Made by a program: the position numbers and the translations under genes. Source: a virus. Taken from it: a stretch of DNA of 27,741 nucleotides. Within the stretch, counting starts at the first letter, position 1, and each line of letters starts with the position of its first letter. The notes beneath the pieces are model-generated. The model was not told the DNA's origin and ran no database searches. It was given only the letters and a program-made list of their open reading frames with translations. Shown in pieces: positions 14,075-21,170 of the stretch. The DNA lies in IMG/VR virus record IMGVR_UViG_3300036857_000308, positions 1 through 27,741 of that record. One strand, given 5' to 3'.

Positions 14075-16530
14075 TGCCCCTGCCCAACGGCGTCGACGCC
14101 GTCACCCTCAACGCCGGCACCAACGGACTCGCCAACCCCGACGGCACACCCGCCGCAGGCACGGTCACCCTCACCCCATCCGTGGAGCGGGTCGTCTCCT
14201 CCACCGACGGCCTGATCATCCTCGGCCCCGTCAACGCCACCCTGTCAGCGTCCGGCACATTCACCCTCGGCCCGGTCCTCGCCACCGACGCCGACGGCTT
14301 CGAACCGTCCGGCTGGACGTACCGGGTCGACGAGAACTTCACCGGGCAGCCACCCCGCTCCTACAGCATCAGCCTGCCCGCCGCCGCCCCCACGGTCGCC
14401 TTGCCCGACATCACACCCGTCAGCACATCGACCGGGACCGTCACCGCGTCGGGTGTCTCCTCGGTCAACGGCCACACCGGCACCGTCACCCTGACCGCGG
14501 CGGACGTCGGCGCCGACACGACCGGGGCGGCGACCGCCGCTGTCTCGGCGCATGTTGCGGCGACGGACCCGCACGGCGACCGCGCCTACACCGATACGCA
14601 GACCGCGACGCGGGCCGCAGCGGCCACGCAGATCATCGCCGGGACCGGGCTGACCGGCGGCGGCACCCTCGCCGCGGACCGCACCTTGAACGTCGCCTAC
14701 GGAGCGTCTGCCGGCACAGCCTGCGAAGGCGACGACACACGCCTGTCCAACTCCCGCACGCCGACCGGCCCGGCGGGCGGGGACCTGTCTGGCACGTACC
14801 CGAACCCGACGGTCGCCGCCGTGGACGGGGTGGCCGTGTCGGGGACGCCAGCGACCGGTCAGGTGCTCACAGCGACCGGGGCTGCGGCGGCGTCGTGGCA
14901 GGACGCTGCAAGCAGTACCGGCGCGTGGGTGTTCGACGTCACGAGCAGTGCTTATGGTGCCGCCGGTGACGGGCGCATGGTCACGGACGGGGCGATGTCC
15001 TCCGGGTCGGCGACGCTCACCAGCGCCACCGCCGCGTTCACGGCCGGGGATGTTGGCAAGGTTGTCCTCGTCAAGGGCGCTGGGGCGTCGGGTGTCACCA
15101 CGCTGGTGACGACGGTCAGCGCGTACAACTCGGCCACCTCGGTGACGCTGGCCGATGCGAACGCGTCCGGCGGGTCGGTGTCGGGCGCGCTGGTGATGTG
15201 GGCCAGCGACGACACCGCCGCGATCCAGGCCGCGATCGACGCGGCGGGCGCCTACGCGGCCGTGCACGGGGCAGCCACCGTGTACATTCCGGTAGCCCCG
15301 GCCGGCCGGTTCTACGGCATCGGCGGTGCGCTGGTCACGGGCGGCAGCACGCTGGGCAACGCGCAGCTGACGCTGCCGGTGGTGGCGACGACCGGGAACA
15401 AGGCGGTGCTGGTCTTCGAGGGGCCTGCTGATGGTGCGGCGGTGCAGCACTGGGAGCAGACGGTTCCGCAACTGTCCGGGGCGACGCTCGTGTCCTTCGG
15501 CGTTTTCGCCTCTGGGGCGGCGCAGATCGCGTCCATCAACGCGGCCGGTAACGCGTGCGTGATCGGCGGCCCGTCGCAGCCGGGCGGGTACGGCGTGAGC
15601 CCCGGGGTGTTCTCCAACATGCACATCACCCTGCGGAACCTGAGCATCCTGACCACGCACTCGGCGAACGGCCTGACCTACGGTGCGGCCGACCTGAGCG
15701 GCGTCGCCAACGCCGCGATCGAGAACGTCGCCTACGGCACCGCGGGCACGGTCGCGGGCGGCGACTACAACTCCCCGGGCGGCTTCGCGAACGGCCTGTG
15801 CCCCGGCCTGCTCCTGCCCGCCAGCGGAAACAACGACCTGGTGCTGCTGCGGAACGTGACCTGCCACGGCGGCTACACCTACGGCGTGTTCGCGACCGAG
15901 CACTGCGACATTTACGGGATGCGGATCCTGTACTGCTGGTCCGCGTTCTGCCCGGTCGGCACCTACTACAGCAGCGTGGGTTCGACGCACGCGATCGTCG
16001 CGACACTCCTCAGCATCGAAGCGTGCACGTATCTCGTGTACGTGATCGGCGCCGGGTCCGGCGGGATCGGCCCGTTCCTGCACCTGCGGATCGACACCGA
16101 GACGTCCACGCCCAAGTTCGGCGACAACAACTCCGGCTTCGCATCCTCGACCGCCCGCGGTGACGTCGTCCTCACCGGCCTGTACACGCGCACCGGTCTG
16201 ACCCTCGACCACCCGGTGGGCTACGACATTCTCGACGGGCAGCTGTCGTATCCGGCGGTGGCGACCACTGGCACGTACACCGTCAGCACGTTCGATGAGT
16301 CCGTGCAGGCCGACGCGTCCAGCGGCGGGTTCACAGTCACGCTGCCGACTGCCGCGGGCCGGTGCCGGAGGCTGCTGGTCACCAAGACCGACGCGAGCGG
16401 TAACGCGGTGACGGTGGCCGCGGCAGGCAGTGAGACGGTGAACGGGTCGGCATCTACGTCGCTGGCCGCGCAGTGGGACAGCGTCGAGTTGCTGCCGTTG
16501 GCGTCGGGTGGTGGGTGGATCGCCCGGTAG
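14074..16530 (+). CDS. Tail fibre / receptor-binding protein with pectin-lyase fold
   Basis: The protein has 818 residues. It is built of an N-terminal beta domain (about 1-115), phage-fibre linkers 'SVNGHTGTVTLTAADVGAD' (130-148) and 'GGDLSGTYPNPTVAAVDG' (235-252), and a long parallel-beta-helix region from about 285 to 730. That region opens with 'FDVTSSAYGAAGDG' and contains 'DDTAAIQAAIDAAG' (379-392), the usual Pectate_lyase_3 signature. A C-terminal cap (TVTLPTAAGRCRRLLVTKTD ... SVELLPLASGGGWIAR) is common in actinophage fibres. It probably binds, and may cleave, a surface polysaccharide. Its place beside the terminase, opposite to the structural operon, is unusual for siphophages. Confidence 0.8.
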   Translation: MPLPNGVDAVTLNAGTNGLANPDGTPAAGTVTLTPSVERVVSSTDGLIILGPVNATLSASGTFTLGPVLATDADGFEPSGWTYRVDENFTGQPPRSYSISLPAAAPTVALPDITPVSTSTGTVTASGVSSVNGHTGTVTLTAADVGADTTGAATAAVSAHVAATDPHGDRAYTDTQTATRAAAATQIIAGTGLTGGGTLAADRTLNVAYGASAGTACEGDDTRLSNSRTPTGPAGGDLSGTYPNPTVAAVDGVAVSGTPATGQVLTATGAAAASWQDAASSTGAWVFDVTSSAYGAAGDGRMVTDGAMSSGSATLTSATAAFTAGDVGKVVLVKGAGASGVTTLVTTVSAYNSATSVTLADANASGGSVSGALVMWASDDTAAIQAAIDAAGAYAAVHGAATVYIPVAPAGRFYGIGGALVTGGSTLGNAQLTLPVVATTGNKAVLVFEGPADGAAVQHWEQTVPQLSGATLVSFGVFASGAAQIASINAAGNACVIGGPSQPGGYGVSPGVFSNMHITLRNLSILTTHSANGLTYGAADLSGVANAAIENVAYGTAGTVAGGDYNSPGGFANGLCPGLLLPASGNNDLVLLRNVTCHGGYTYGVFATEHCDIYGMRILYCWSAFCPVGTYYSSVGSTHAIVATLLSIEACTYLVYVIGAGSGGIGPFLHLRIDTETSTPKFGDNNSGFASSTARGDVVLTGLYTRTGLTLDHPVGYDILDGQLSYPAVATTGTYTVSTFDESVQADASSGGFTVTLPTAAGRCRRLLVTKTDASGNAVTVAAAGSETVNGSASTSLAAQWDSVELLPLASGGGWIAR

Positions 16531-16548
16531 ACGGCGGGTGGGCTGGGG

Positions 16549-16577
16549 CCCCGGAGCGCTCGGCGGCAGCTCCGGGG
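16549..16577. terminator. Bidirectional terminator
   Basis: CCCCGGAGC (16549-16557) and GCTCCGGGG (16569-16577) form a perfect 9-bp stem with an 11-base loop. It sits between the convergent fibre and PASTA-protein stops and can serve both. Confidence 0.75.
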
Positions 16578-16588
16578 TCCCTCTGCTG

Positions 16589-17212
16589 CTACGGGCAGGC
16601 CTCCCCGTACTTGACTGCGGTCAGGGTGACGGGCTGCCCGTTCAGCGTCGCCCCGGCTTTCGGGGTCTGGGTGCAGACCTGCCAGTTGGATTCGAGCAGC
16701 ACCATGCGGTCCTGCCCGGATGCGTCGTTGACGGTGATCGACGTGCCGGAGTCGAGCGCGCCGCGTGCGGCTTTCACGCTCTTTTCGTGGAAGTCCGGCA
16801 TCGTCCCGCCGGCCGCGGAAGGTGCGGCCTGGTCCTTGGTCGGGCAGGTCTCGGCGAGCTTCACCGCGCCGAAGTCCAGCTTGCTGTCCGTCGACGCCGT
16901 GGTGCCGGCCTTCAGGTTCTGGGAGCAGACTTTCCAGTCGCGGTCGAGGATCTGCATGCGGTCGCGGCCGGATGAGTCGTGGGAGTCGAGGGTGTAGAAG
17001 CCGGTGGCTTGGGCTTTGTCTTGGGCGGATTGGAGGCCCATGCCGACGAAGTTGGGGACGGTCTTTTTCTCGCTGCTGTCCTTGTTGCCGCCGTTGGCAC
17101 TGGTAGTTGGGGTGCTACCGCTGCTGCTGGTGTTGTCGGGTTGGCAGGCGGTTGCGGTGCCGAGGATGGTGATGAGGGCGGCGGTTGTGCAGGCGAGTGT
17201 TCTGCGGTTCAC
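16589..17212 (-). CDS. PASTA-repeat lipoprotein
   Basis: The protein has 207 residues from a GTG preceded by GGGGGG. Residues 1-23 are a signal peptide ending in a lipobox-like 'TATAC' (C23), then a Ser/Thr/Gly-rich linker (24-50). Two PASTA-like repeats follow: one from 'VPNFVGMGLQSAQDKAQATG' (52-71) to about 125, and one from 'MPDFHEKSVKAARGALDSG' (about 139) to the end. Each has a 'GQDRM..L...W.VC.Q.PKAG' core with conserved Cys. PASTA domains bind peptidoglycan or serve as envelope spacers. The protein would be anchored outside the host membrane; it may be a lysogenic conversion factor such as superinfection exclusion, which is inference. Confidence 0.75.
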   Translation of the reverse strand: MNRRTLACTTAALITILGTATACQPDNTSSSGSTPTTSANGGNKDSSEKKTVPNFVGMGLQSAQDKAQATGFYTLDSHDSSGRDRMQILDRDWKVCSQNLKAGTTASTDSKLDFGAVKLAETCPTKDQAAPSAAGGTMPDFHEKSVKAARGALDSGTSITVNDASGQDRMVLLESNWQVCTQTPKAGATLNGQPVTLTAVKYGEACP

Positions 17213-17331
17213 GGTGTTTCCCCCCTGGTTGGTGCGGGTTCTGACGGGGGGTGAGCGTAGGCGGAGTTTGGGTGGGTTGCGGGGGTTGTGATGGTCCTGT
17301 GACCGGATTGGGTGGACGGCCGCGCATGGGT

Positions 17332-17361
17332 GAGGCCCCGATCGCGGTGGATCGGGGCCTC
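17332..17361. terminator. Strong hairpin terminator
   Basis: GAGGCCCCGATC (17332-17343) and GATCGGGGCCTC (17350-17361) form a perfect 12-bp stem with a 6-base loop. It lies 15 bases past the stop of the Cys-rich gene (leftward). Confidence 0.85.
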
Positions 17362-17376
17362 TTGCGTGCGGTGGGG

Positions 17377-17610
17377 TCAGGCGTTGCGGAGGATCTGGTA
17401 CATGCGCTCGGCTTCGGGCGTCCGGTCGTTGAGCCAGCCTTCGCCGTGCTGGGAGCAGTACCGGCTGCCGTCGTCCCGTTCCGGGCTCAGCCAGCACCAG
17501 TCCTGTGCGCTGACTCGGGGGCAGCAGCCGCACGTGGCTTCGCAGCACTCCTCGTCGGGGGTGCAGTCGGCGCAGCGGTCGCCGGTGCAGTACGGCCGTT
17601 CGTCGGTCAT
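17377..17610 (-). CDS. Cys-rich small protein (77 aa), probable metal binder
   Basis: The protein starts MTDERPYCTGDRCADCTPDE after AAAGGACG. It has ten or more cysteines packed in residues 8-55 (C8, C13, C16, then CCEATCGCC, then 'DWCWLSPERDDGSRYCSQHG'), enough for two zinc sites. The C-terminal 'EAERMYQILRNA' is helical. No family name is recognised. It heads a short leftward unit closed by a strong terminator. Confidence 0.65.
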   Translation of the reverse strand: MTDERPYCTGDRCADCTPDEECCEATCGCCPRVSAQDWCWLSPERDDGSRYCSQHGEGWLNDRTPEAERMYQILRNA

Positions 17611-17657
17611 GGGGTTCGTCCTTTCGTGGCGGGCGGTCAGGCGGCGGGGATTGCGGG

Positions 17658-17930
17658 TCAGAAGCCGCCACCGGGGAACGTCGGGGCGGGTGCCGGACCG
17701 GGGCGGATGGTGATGGCCGCGCCGCCGAACTCCAGCGCGGCGAAGCCCTCAATGTCGGCCTGCGATCGGGCGGCGCCGACCATCTCGATCAGCGGCCCGT
17801 GGTCGGCGTCGGTGATGACGCTGCCCTCGGCGCGGATGACCTCCCAGACGATGTCGCGGAGGTCGCTGCCCGCTATGGCGGTGCGGCGGTCGGTGGGCTG
17901 GCCCTTACGAACGATGGCGATGCGGTACAC
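17658..17930 (-). CDS. Hypothetical protein (90 aa)
   Basis: The frame starts at GTG 17930 (AAGGACG at suitable spacing), reading MYRIAIVRKGQPTDRRTAIA and continuing 'SDLRDIVWEVIRAEGSVITD' and 'LEFGGAAITIRPGPAPAPTF'. An open extension upstream overlaps a terminator-like hairpin and is rejected. The pattern suggests a small alpha/beta protein. Its leader shares a GATCCCCGCCC string with that of the gene starting at 18488. Confidence 0.6.
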   Translation of the reverse strand: MYRIAIVRKGQPTDRRTAIAGSDLRDIVWEVIRAEGSVITDADHGPLIEMVGAARSQADIEGFAALEFGGAAITIRPGPAPAPTFPGGGF

Positions 17931-17976
17931 GGCACGTCCTTCCGGGTGGGTTGAGCGTAGGGCGGGGATCAAGCGG

Positions 17977-18006
17977 GCCCGCGCCGACCGGGAAGCCGAC
18001 GCGGGC
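17977..18006 (-). terminator. Hairpin terminator after the 18018 gene
   Basis: GCCCGCG (17977-17983) pairs with CGCGGGC (18000-18006), with a 16-base loop. It begins 12 bases past the stop of the leftward gene that ends at 18018. Confidence 0.5.
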
Positions 18007-18017
18007 AACAGGGGCGG

Positions 18018-18488
18018 TCAGTCCTCCCAGCCGCGGGCGACGTCCAGCGCGCGGGACAGCGCGGACGCGAGCGGCAGGCGCTGGGATTCCGGGAGAACGA
18101 TCCCGACGTCGACGTGCTGTCCAGCACCGTGAGTCTCCGTGACGCCCACGACCACCCCTCCGGAAGCCGCCGCGACCAGCAGGGCCCCGGAGACCAACGC
18201 GTTGTCGGCCCACCATCCTCGCTCGGTGAGCGCCTCGATCACCTTGGGCAGGTCTGTGGTGGTGACGCCGACCTCGGCGACGCCGCGACTGTCCGGGCCG
18301 GTGATCCCGAACTCACCGAGCTCGGTGGCGTCCGGGCGGGTGATGCGGATGAGGACCTCGGCGTATCCGGCGTCCTCACGGAGGCCGGCGGGGATGATCC
18401 GGAGGGTGGTGCCGTCGGGGTCCGTCCAGTCCCAGGGCTGGGGGGTGAGGTCGGTGATGACGGTGTTGAGGGCGTCCTGGAAGTCCAT
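18018..18488 (-). CDS. Hypothetical protein (156 aa)
   Basis: The protein starts MDFQDALNTVITDLTPQPWD after AAGGAG at 6 bases. It consists of beta-rich stretches ('TTLRIIPAGLREDAGYAEVLIRI'), a helix 'DLPKVIEALTERGWWADNA', a hydrophobic Gly/Ala/Val section (LVSGALLVAAASGGVVVGVT, which could be membrane-associated or a buried strand), and a C-terminal helix 'ASALSRALDVARGWED'. Not recognised. It shares orientation with its neighbours and has its own terminator. Confidence 0.6.
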   Translation of the reverse strand: MDFQDALNTVITDLTPQPWDWTDPDGTTLRIIPAGLREDAGYAEVLIRITRPDATELGEFGITGPDSRGVAEVGVTTTDLPKVIEALTERGWWADNALVSGALLVAAASGGVVVGVTETHGAGQHVDVGIVLPESQRLPLASALSRALDVARGWED

Positions 18489-18518
18489 GAGCTGCTCCTT
18501 CGGTGGGTTGGGCGGGGA

Positions 18519-18731
18519 TCAAACAGCGGGCGTAACGGTCTGCGTCACGCCGTACCGGGCCAGTTCGCCCGCGCTGGACAGGTAGCCGTCGTACGCGCCG
18601 CGCGGGCCACGCCCGGCGAGGCGGAACCCGGCAGGGCCGACGCTGCTCACGGTGCCGGTCCAGGTGGTGGTGCGGCCGCCTGGGTGGGTGCGGGTGACGG
18701 TGACGCGGTCGCCGTTGGAGGGCTGGTACAT
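18519..18731 (-). CDS. Small hypothetical protein (70 aa)
   Basis: The protein starts MYQPSNGDRVTVTRTHPGGR, followed by 'TTTWTGTVSSVGPAGFRLAG' and 'YLSSAGELARYGVTQTVTPAV'. It looks like a single small beta barrel (SH3/KOW-like 'GDRVTVTRTHPGG...WTGTVSSVG'). AAGGAG lies upstream of ATG 18731 and overlaps the stop of a possible 22-codon frame. No function can be given. Confidence 0.6.
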   Translation of the reverse strand: MYQPSNGDRVTVTRTHPGGRTTTWTGTVSSVGPAGFRLAGRGPRGAYDGYLSSAGELARYGVTQTVTPAV

Positions 18732-18744
18732 GGGCGGGGGCTCC

Positions 18745-18813
18745 TTATGCGGCGAGGGCGTCTGCCAGCAGCTGGACGCGGGCGGTGGCGGGGCAGTCGA
18801 CGGGGTCAAGCAC
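18745..18813 (-). CDS. Possible 22-residue peptide
   Basis: A frame from GTG 18813 reads MLDPVDCPATARVQLLADAL and ends AA. Its stop overlaps the ribosome site of the next gene, as in coupled genes. It has no clear ribosome site of its own. A hairpin lies just upstream. It could be a remnant of a larger gene. Confidence 0.3.
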   Translation of the reverse strand: MLDPVDCPATARVQLLADALAA

Positions 18814-18822
18814 GGTGGCGAG

Positions 18823-18844
18823 GCCCGGCCCCGAAGAGCCGGGC
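18823..18844 (-). terminator. Hairpin after the 18851 gene
   Basis: GCCCGGC (18823-18829) pairs with GCCGGGC (18838-18844), with an 8-base loop. It lies 6 bases past the TAG of the leftward zinc-ribbon gene. Confidence 0.5.
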
Positions 18845-18850
18845 GGGGTG

Positions 18851-19204
18851 CTAGCGGCGAACGCCCGGAATGAGGCTCTGGATGATCCGGCTTGCCTTCG
18901 CGTAGTCGTCGAGGCTCGGCCCGGGGTCCTGCTTCGGAGCGGCGGTCTCGCCGTCGCGCTCCCAGCCACCGTGCTGGTTCTGCTTCGGCAACTCGTAGTC
19001 CTCCGGCAGGCCGGGCTCCCACGGCTTCTCGCCGGAGCCCTTGCAGATGTCGCCGTTCGGCTGCTGCGGCAGGCCGCCCGACATGGTGAAGCGCCCCATG
19101 TCGACGGACTCGCGGTGCTTGCGCATCGTGCCGTTCTTGCGGAGCTTGCCCGCCCACTTGCAGCGGGGGCAGGTGGCGTAGCTGTCGTCGGCGATGGCGG
19201 TCAC
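18851..19204 (-). CDS. Zinc-ribbon-type hypothetical protein (117 aa)
   Basis: The protein starts at GTG 19204 with AAGGAG 6 bases upstream. It opens MTAIADDSYATCPRCKWAGK, with a CxxC (C12, C15) and a later single Cys (about residue 54, 'GDICKGSGEKP'), so a partial zinc site or one completed by His. The remainder is charged linker (LPEDYELPKQNQHGGWERDG) and a C-terminal helix 'DYAKASRIIQSLIPGVRR'. This type is common in Streptomyces phages and plasmids but has no known role. Confidence 0.65.
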   Translation of the reverse strand: MTAIADDSYATCPRCKWAGKLRKNGTMRKHRESVDMGRFTMSGGLPQQPNGDICKGSGEKPWEPGLPEDYELPKQNQHGGWERDGETAAPKQDPGPSLDDYAKASRIIQSLIPGVRR

Positions 19205-19261
19205 TTCGGTCTCCTTGCGGTTCGTGCTGGTGGGGTTCGTCTGCTGCGTCGTGAAGTTGGT

Positions 19262-19645
19262 CTAGGCGGCCTCCGCGTAGGTGCTGGCGAGGAGGTGGCT
19301 GGTGCCCTTGTAGGAGCGGAGGCCGGCGTACAGGGCGGGGTCGATGGCGCCGTACACGAAGACGTGGATCCACTTGCCGGTGGTGCGGTGCTGCGTCCAG
19401 ACGCGGACTGCGTCGCCGCCGTGCTGTGCGCGGTAGGCCTTGGCGACGTGGCGGCCGAACCAGGACTTCTGTCCGTCCTTGAGGTCGCCGCCGCCGATGC
19501 GGTCGAGGAAGTCGCCGGTGCGGATGAGCCGGCCGGTGTCGACGTGGGTGGCGATGATGCCGGAGAGGGTGCGGTAGCCGAGGGCCTTGCTGGTGGCGGC
19601 TGCGGCGTGGAGGCCGTTGCGGCGGGTGCGGGTCTTGGCGTTCAT
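19262..19645 (-). CDS. Hypothetical protein (127 aa)
   Basis: The protein starts MNAKTRTRRNGLHAAAATSK. The body reads 'LIRTGDFLDRIGGGDLKDGQ', 'SWFGRHVAKAYRAQHGGDAV', 'WTQHRTTGKWIHVFVYGAID'. Basic, mixed alpha/beta; resembles unnamed proteins of Streptomyces phages and plasmids. The start at 19645 is chosen because the longer frame upstream crosses the divergent operator region. It is transcribed away from the ribbon-helix-helix gene, and the first direct repeat of that operator lies 28 bases upstream of its start, so it may share that control. Confidence 0.6.
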   Translation of the reverse strand: MNAKTRTRRNGLHAAAATSKALGYRTLSGIIATHVDTGRLIRTGDFLDRIGGGDLKDGQKSWFGRHVAKAYRAQHGGDAVRVWTQHRTTGKWIHVFVYGAIDPALYAGLRSYKGTSHLLASTYAEAA

Positions 19646-19672
19646 CTCGGCTGGTCCCCCTGCTTCGGTGCG

Positions 19673-19754
19673 GTTTCTGTAATACGAGAATGCACCCGGA
19701 GCGGGGGGGTTGTCAACATGCTTGCGCAGATGGATCCTAGTTTCTGTAATACGA
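19673..19754. promoter_or_regulatory. Direct-repeat operator of the ribbon-helix-helix operon
   Basis: The 15-mer GTTTCTGTAATACGA occurs exactly at 19673-19687 and 19740-19754, with 67 bases between repeat starts. The copies flank the divergent region between the 19645 (leftward) and 19770 (rightward) starts, one near each gene. Spacing by roughly six helical turns would let a dimer or tetramer bind both on one face. Autoregulation by the RHH protein is the simplest reading. Confidence 0.6.
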
Positions 19755-19769
19755 CACTGAGGAGGACCC

Positions 19770-19961
19770 ATGGCCCGGCCAGCCACCGGCCAGACCCCGC
19801 CCATCTCCTTCCGTCCGCCGGAGAAACTGAGGGAGGAGTTCGACGCCGAGGTGAAAGCGTCGGGCCGCAACCGGTCGGACGTCCTGATCGAAGCCATGCA
19901 CGACTGGCTCAGGAAGCGACGCCGAGAGCGCCCGGTGGGCAGCGAGGAGACGAGCGCATGA
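19770..19961 (+). CDS. Ribbon-helix-helix (CopG/Arc-like) regulator
   Basis: The protein has 63 residues: MARPATGQTPPISFRPPEKL, then 'REEFDAEVKASGRNRSDVLI' and 'EAMHDWLRKRRRE'. It is a short beta strand (PPISFRPP), helix, turn (GRNRSD) and second helix, the full RHH fold. The strand residues contact the major groove. GAGGAGGACCC precedes the ATG. It could be a repressor of its own operon or an antitoxin; the next two genes do not look like known toxins. ATGA overlap couples it to the next gene. Confidence 0.8.
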   Translation: MARPATGQTPPISFRPPEKLREEFDAEVKASGRNRSDVLIEAMHDWLRKRRRERPVGSEETSA

Positions 19962-20221
19962 GCATCTGGTCCAGCGTCCCCGGCCCGGACATCGTCGCCC
20001 TCGACGGCTCCAACAGCGCGGCAAACTACCGCGCCGAGGGCACGCCGACGATCACTGTGGACGTGGCCACCACCGGCCACCACGACCACATCCGGCTTTG
20101 CCTGTACGACGGCGCGGACGTTGATGCACTGCTGTCCCCGACCGCTGCCCGGATGCTGCGGGACCGCCTTGATGCCGCGCTGATCGCGGGCCCGGTGCGC
20201 CCGGACGAGGAGCCCACATGA
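19958..20221 (+). CDS. Hypothetical protein (87 aa) in RHH operon
   Basis: The protein starts MSIWSSVPGPDIVALDGSNS, then 'ITVDVATTGHHDHIRLCLYD' and 'SPTAARMLRDRLDAALIAGP'. It has a small beta sheet plus one helix. Proteins of this style recur in Streptomyces plasmids and phages without known function. Both ends overlap neighbours by ATGA, so it is co-translated with the regulator and the following 57-residue gene. Confidence 0.65.
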   Translation: MSIWSSVPGPDIVALDGSNSAANYRAEGTPTITVDVATTGHHDHIRLCLYDGADVDALLSPTAARMLRDRLDAALIAGPVRPDEEPT

Positions 20222-20391
20222 GCGGCCAGCCGCGTCGTGAGGACTACGCCACCCACGACGCATACCTCCTCGCCTGGTACACGTGGCGTGCCACCGAACG
20301 CGACGGACGCCTCACCGACGAGGAACGCACGGCCCAGTTCGAGGTGACCGAAGCGCACATCCGACAGCGATTCGAGCAGCCCACCGCATGA
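20218..20391 (+). CDS. Short hypothetical protein (57 aa)
   Basis: The frame reads MSGQPRREDYATHDAYLLAW, then 'YTWRATERDGRLTDEERTAQ' and 'FEVTEAHIRQRFEQPTA'. It is an acidic, all-helical peptide. The ATG overlaps the stop of the gene before, which supports translation. It is the last gene of the operon; a strong hairpin follows three bases after the stop. Confidence 0.6.
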   Translation: MSGQPRREDYATHDAYLLAWYTWRATERDGRLTDEERTAQFEVTEAHIRQRFEQPTA

Positions 20392-20393
20392 CG

Positions 20394-20426
20394 GCGGCCC
20401 CGCCCGGGACTCCGGAGCGGGGCCGC
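20394..20426. terminator. Bidirectional terminator
   Basis: GCGGCCCCGC (20394-20403) and GCGGGGCCGC (20417-20426) form a perfect 10-bp stem with a 13-base loop. It separates the convergent RHH operon and the lipoprotein gene. Confidence 0.8.
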
Positions 20427-20438
20427 TGCACGTCTGCG

Positions 20439-20765
20439 TCAAGGCGTCGCCACAGGCCACTCCGTACACGACGGGTTCCGTGTGCACTCATCGAACTTCT
20501 CCCGGTTCGCCGCGTTCCGCTTGTGCAACGCCTCCATGTACATGCCCGCCTGATCCTTCAACCCCCCACACTCCGCAGGCGTCGCCGGATCCTCCTCGTC
20601 GATTACCGCACCCCACGCGGTGATACACGCCGCCCGCTGCTCGGCGGCGCTGAGCTTCGGTGTCTTCGTGACGGTGACGGCCGGCGTCGGCTTGCCGCTG
20701 CCGCCCGATGAGCATCCGGCGAGCGCCAGACAGGTGACGAGCAGGATGGCGGTGGTGTGGCGCAT
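20439..20765 (-). CDS. Small secreted lipoprotein (108 aa)
   Basis: The protein starts MRHTTAILLVTCLALAGCSS after GGGGGGACC. Residues 1-17 are a signal peptide and 'LALAGC' is a clear lipobox (C18). The mature part has a Ser/Gly/Thr/Pro linker and a Cys-containing domain (AACITAWGAVIDEEDPATPA, ECGGLKDQAGMYMEA, FDECTRNPSCTEW) with five cysteines. This type is common in Streptomyces chromosomes and prophages. It would sit on the outer face of the membrane. As the second lipoprotein in the window it may modify the host envelope; function unknown. Confidence 0.7.
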   Translation of the reverse strand: MRHTTAILLVTCLALAGCSSGGSGKPTPAVTVTKTPKLSAAEQRAACITAWGAVIDEEDPATPAECGGLKDQAGMYMEALHKRNAANREKFDECTRNPSCTEWPVATP

Positions 20766-20839
20766 GGTCCCCCCAGGGCGCGTGTCGAATGGCCCGGATC
20801 GTAGCGGCCGGCACCGACAACCGGGGCGGAAACGACGAA

Positions 20840-20871
20840 CCCCCGCCGGACTGGGGGGTAGCCGGCGGGGG
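20840..20871 (-). terminator. Terminator of the Spd-like operon
   Basis: CCCCCGCCGG (20840-20849) and CCGGCGGGGG (20862-20871) form a 10-bp stem with a 12-base loop. It lies 34 bases past the stop of the 20906 gene and upstream of the lipoprotein start. Confidence 0.7.
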
Positions 20872-20905
20872 CACTCATCGACACCTCAGTGTGACACGCC
20901 AGTGG

Positions 20906-21154
20906 TCACCGCCCCCAGCAGTTCGCCAAAACCGCGAACACCAGGAACGCCACGAAAAGAAACGACCCAGACGGCAGACACCCATCCCCACGCGCCTCGT
21001 CGTGCACCCGCCGCACCCGGTCCCCCGCGGCCGGCGCCAACCCGCCGTGCGCGGACGCCCGGTGCTGCTCCCGCTCAGCGCCCGCATCCCCCTCGCGGTC
21101 GTGCCTGCGGGGGGATCTCGCCTTGCACTGGCGGCACTCGTACTCGTAGGGCAT
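20906..21154 (-). CDS. Zinc-finger plus membrane-anchor protein (82 aa), mobile-element type
   Basis: The protein starts MPYEYECRQCKARSPRRHDR after AGGAGG. A CxxC (C7, C10) opens a half zinc finger. A charged His/Arg/Glu segment follows, and residues about 64-79 (GSFLFVAFLVFAVLAN) are one membrane helix ending in CWGR. Near-identical layouts accompany spread/transfer genes in Streptomyces integrative conjugative elements, from memory. It is the last gene of the leftward membrane-protein operon. Likely inner-membrane with the zinc part in the cytoplasm. Confidence 0.7.
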   Translation of the reverse strand: MPYEYECRQCKARSPRRHDREGDAGAEREQHRASAHGGLAPAAGDRVRRVHDEARGDGCLPSGSFLFVAFLVFAVLANCWGR

Positions 21155-21170
21155 CGGGGGCCTCCTGGGG

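Noticed and set aside
14245-16212. 655-codon open frame opposite the tail fibre
   Set aside because: Arg/Gly/His-rich shadow of a high-GC gene; the + strand frame has clear fibre domains and an overlap with the previous gene.
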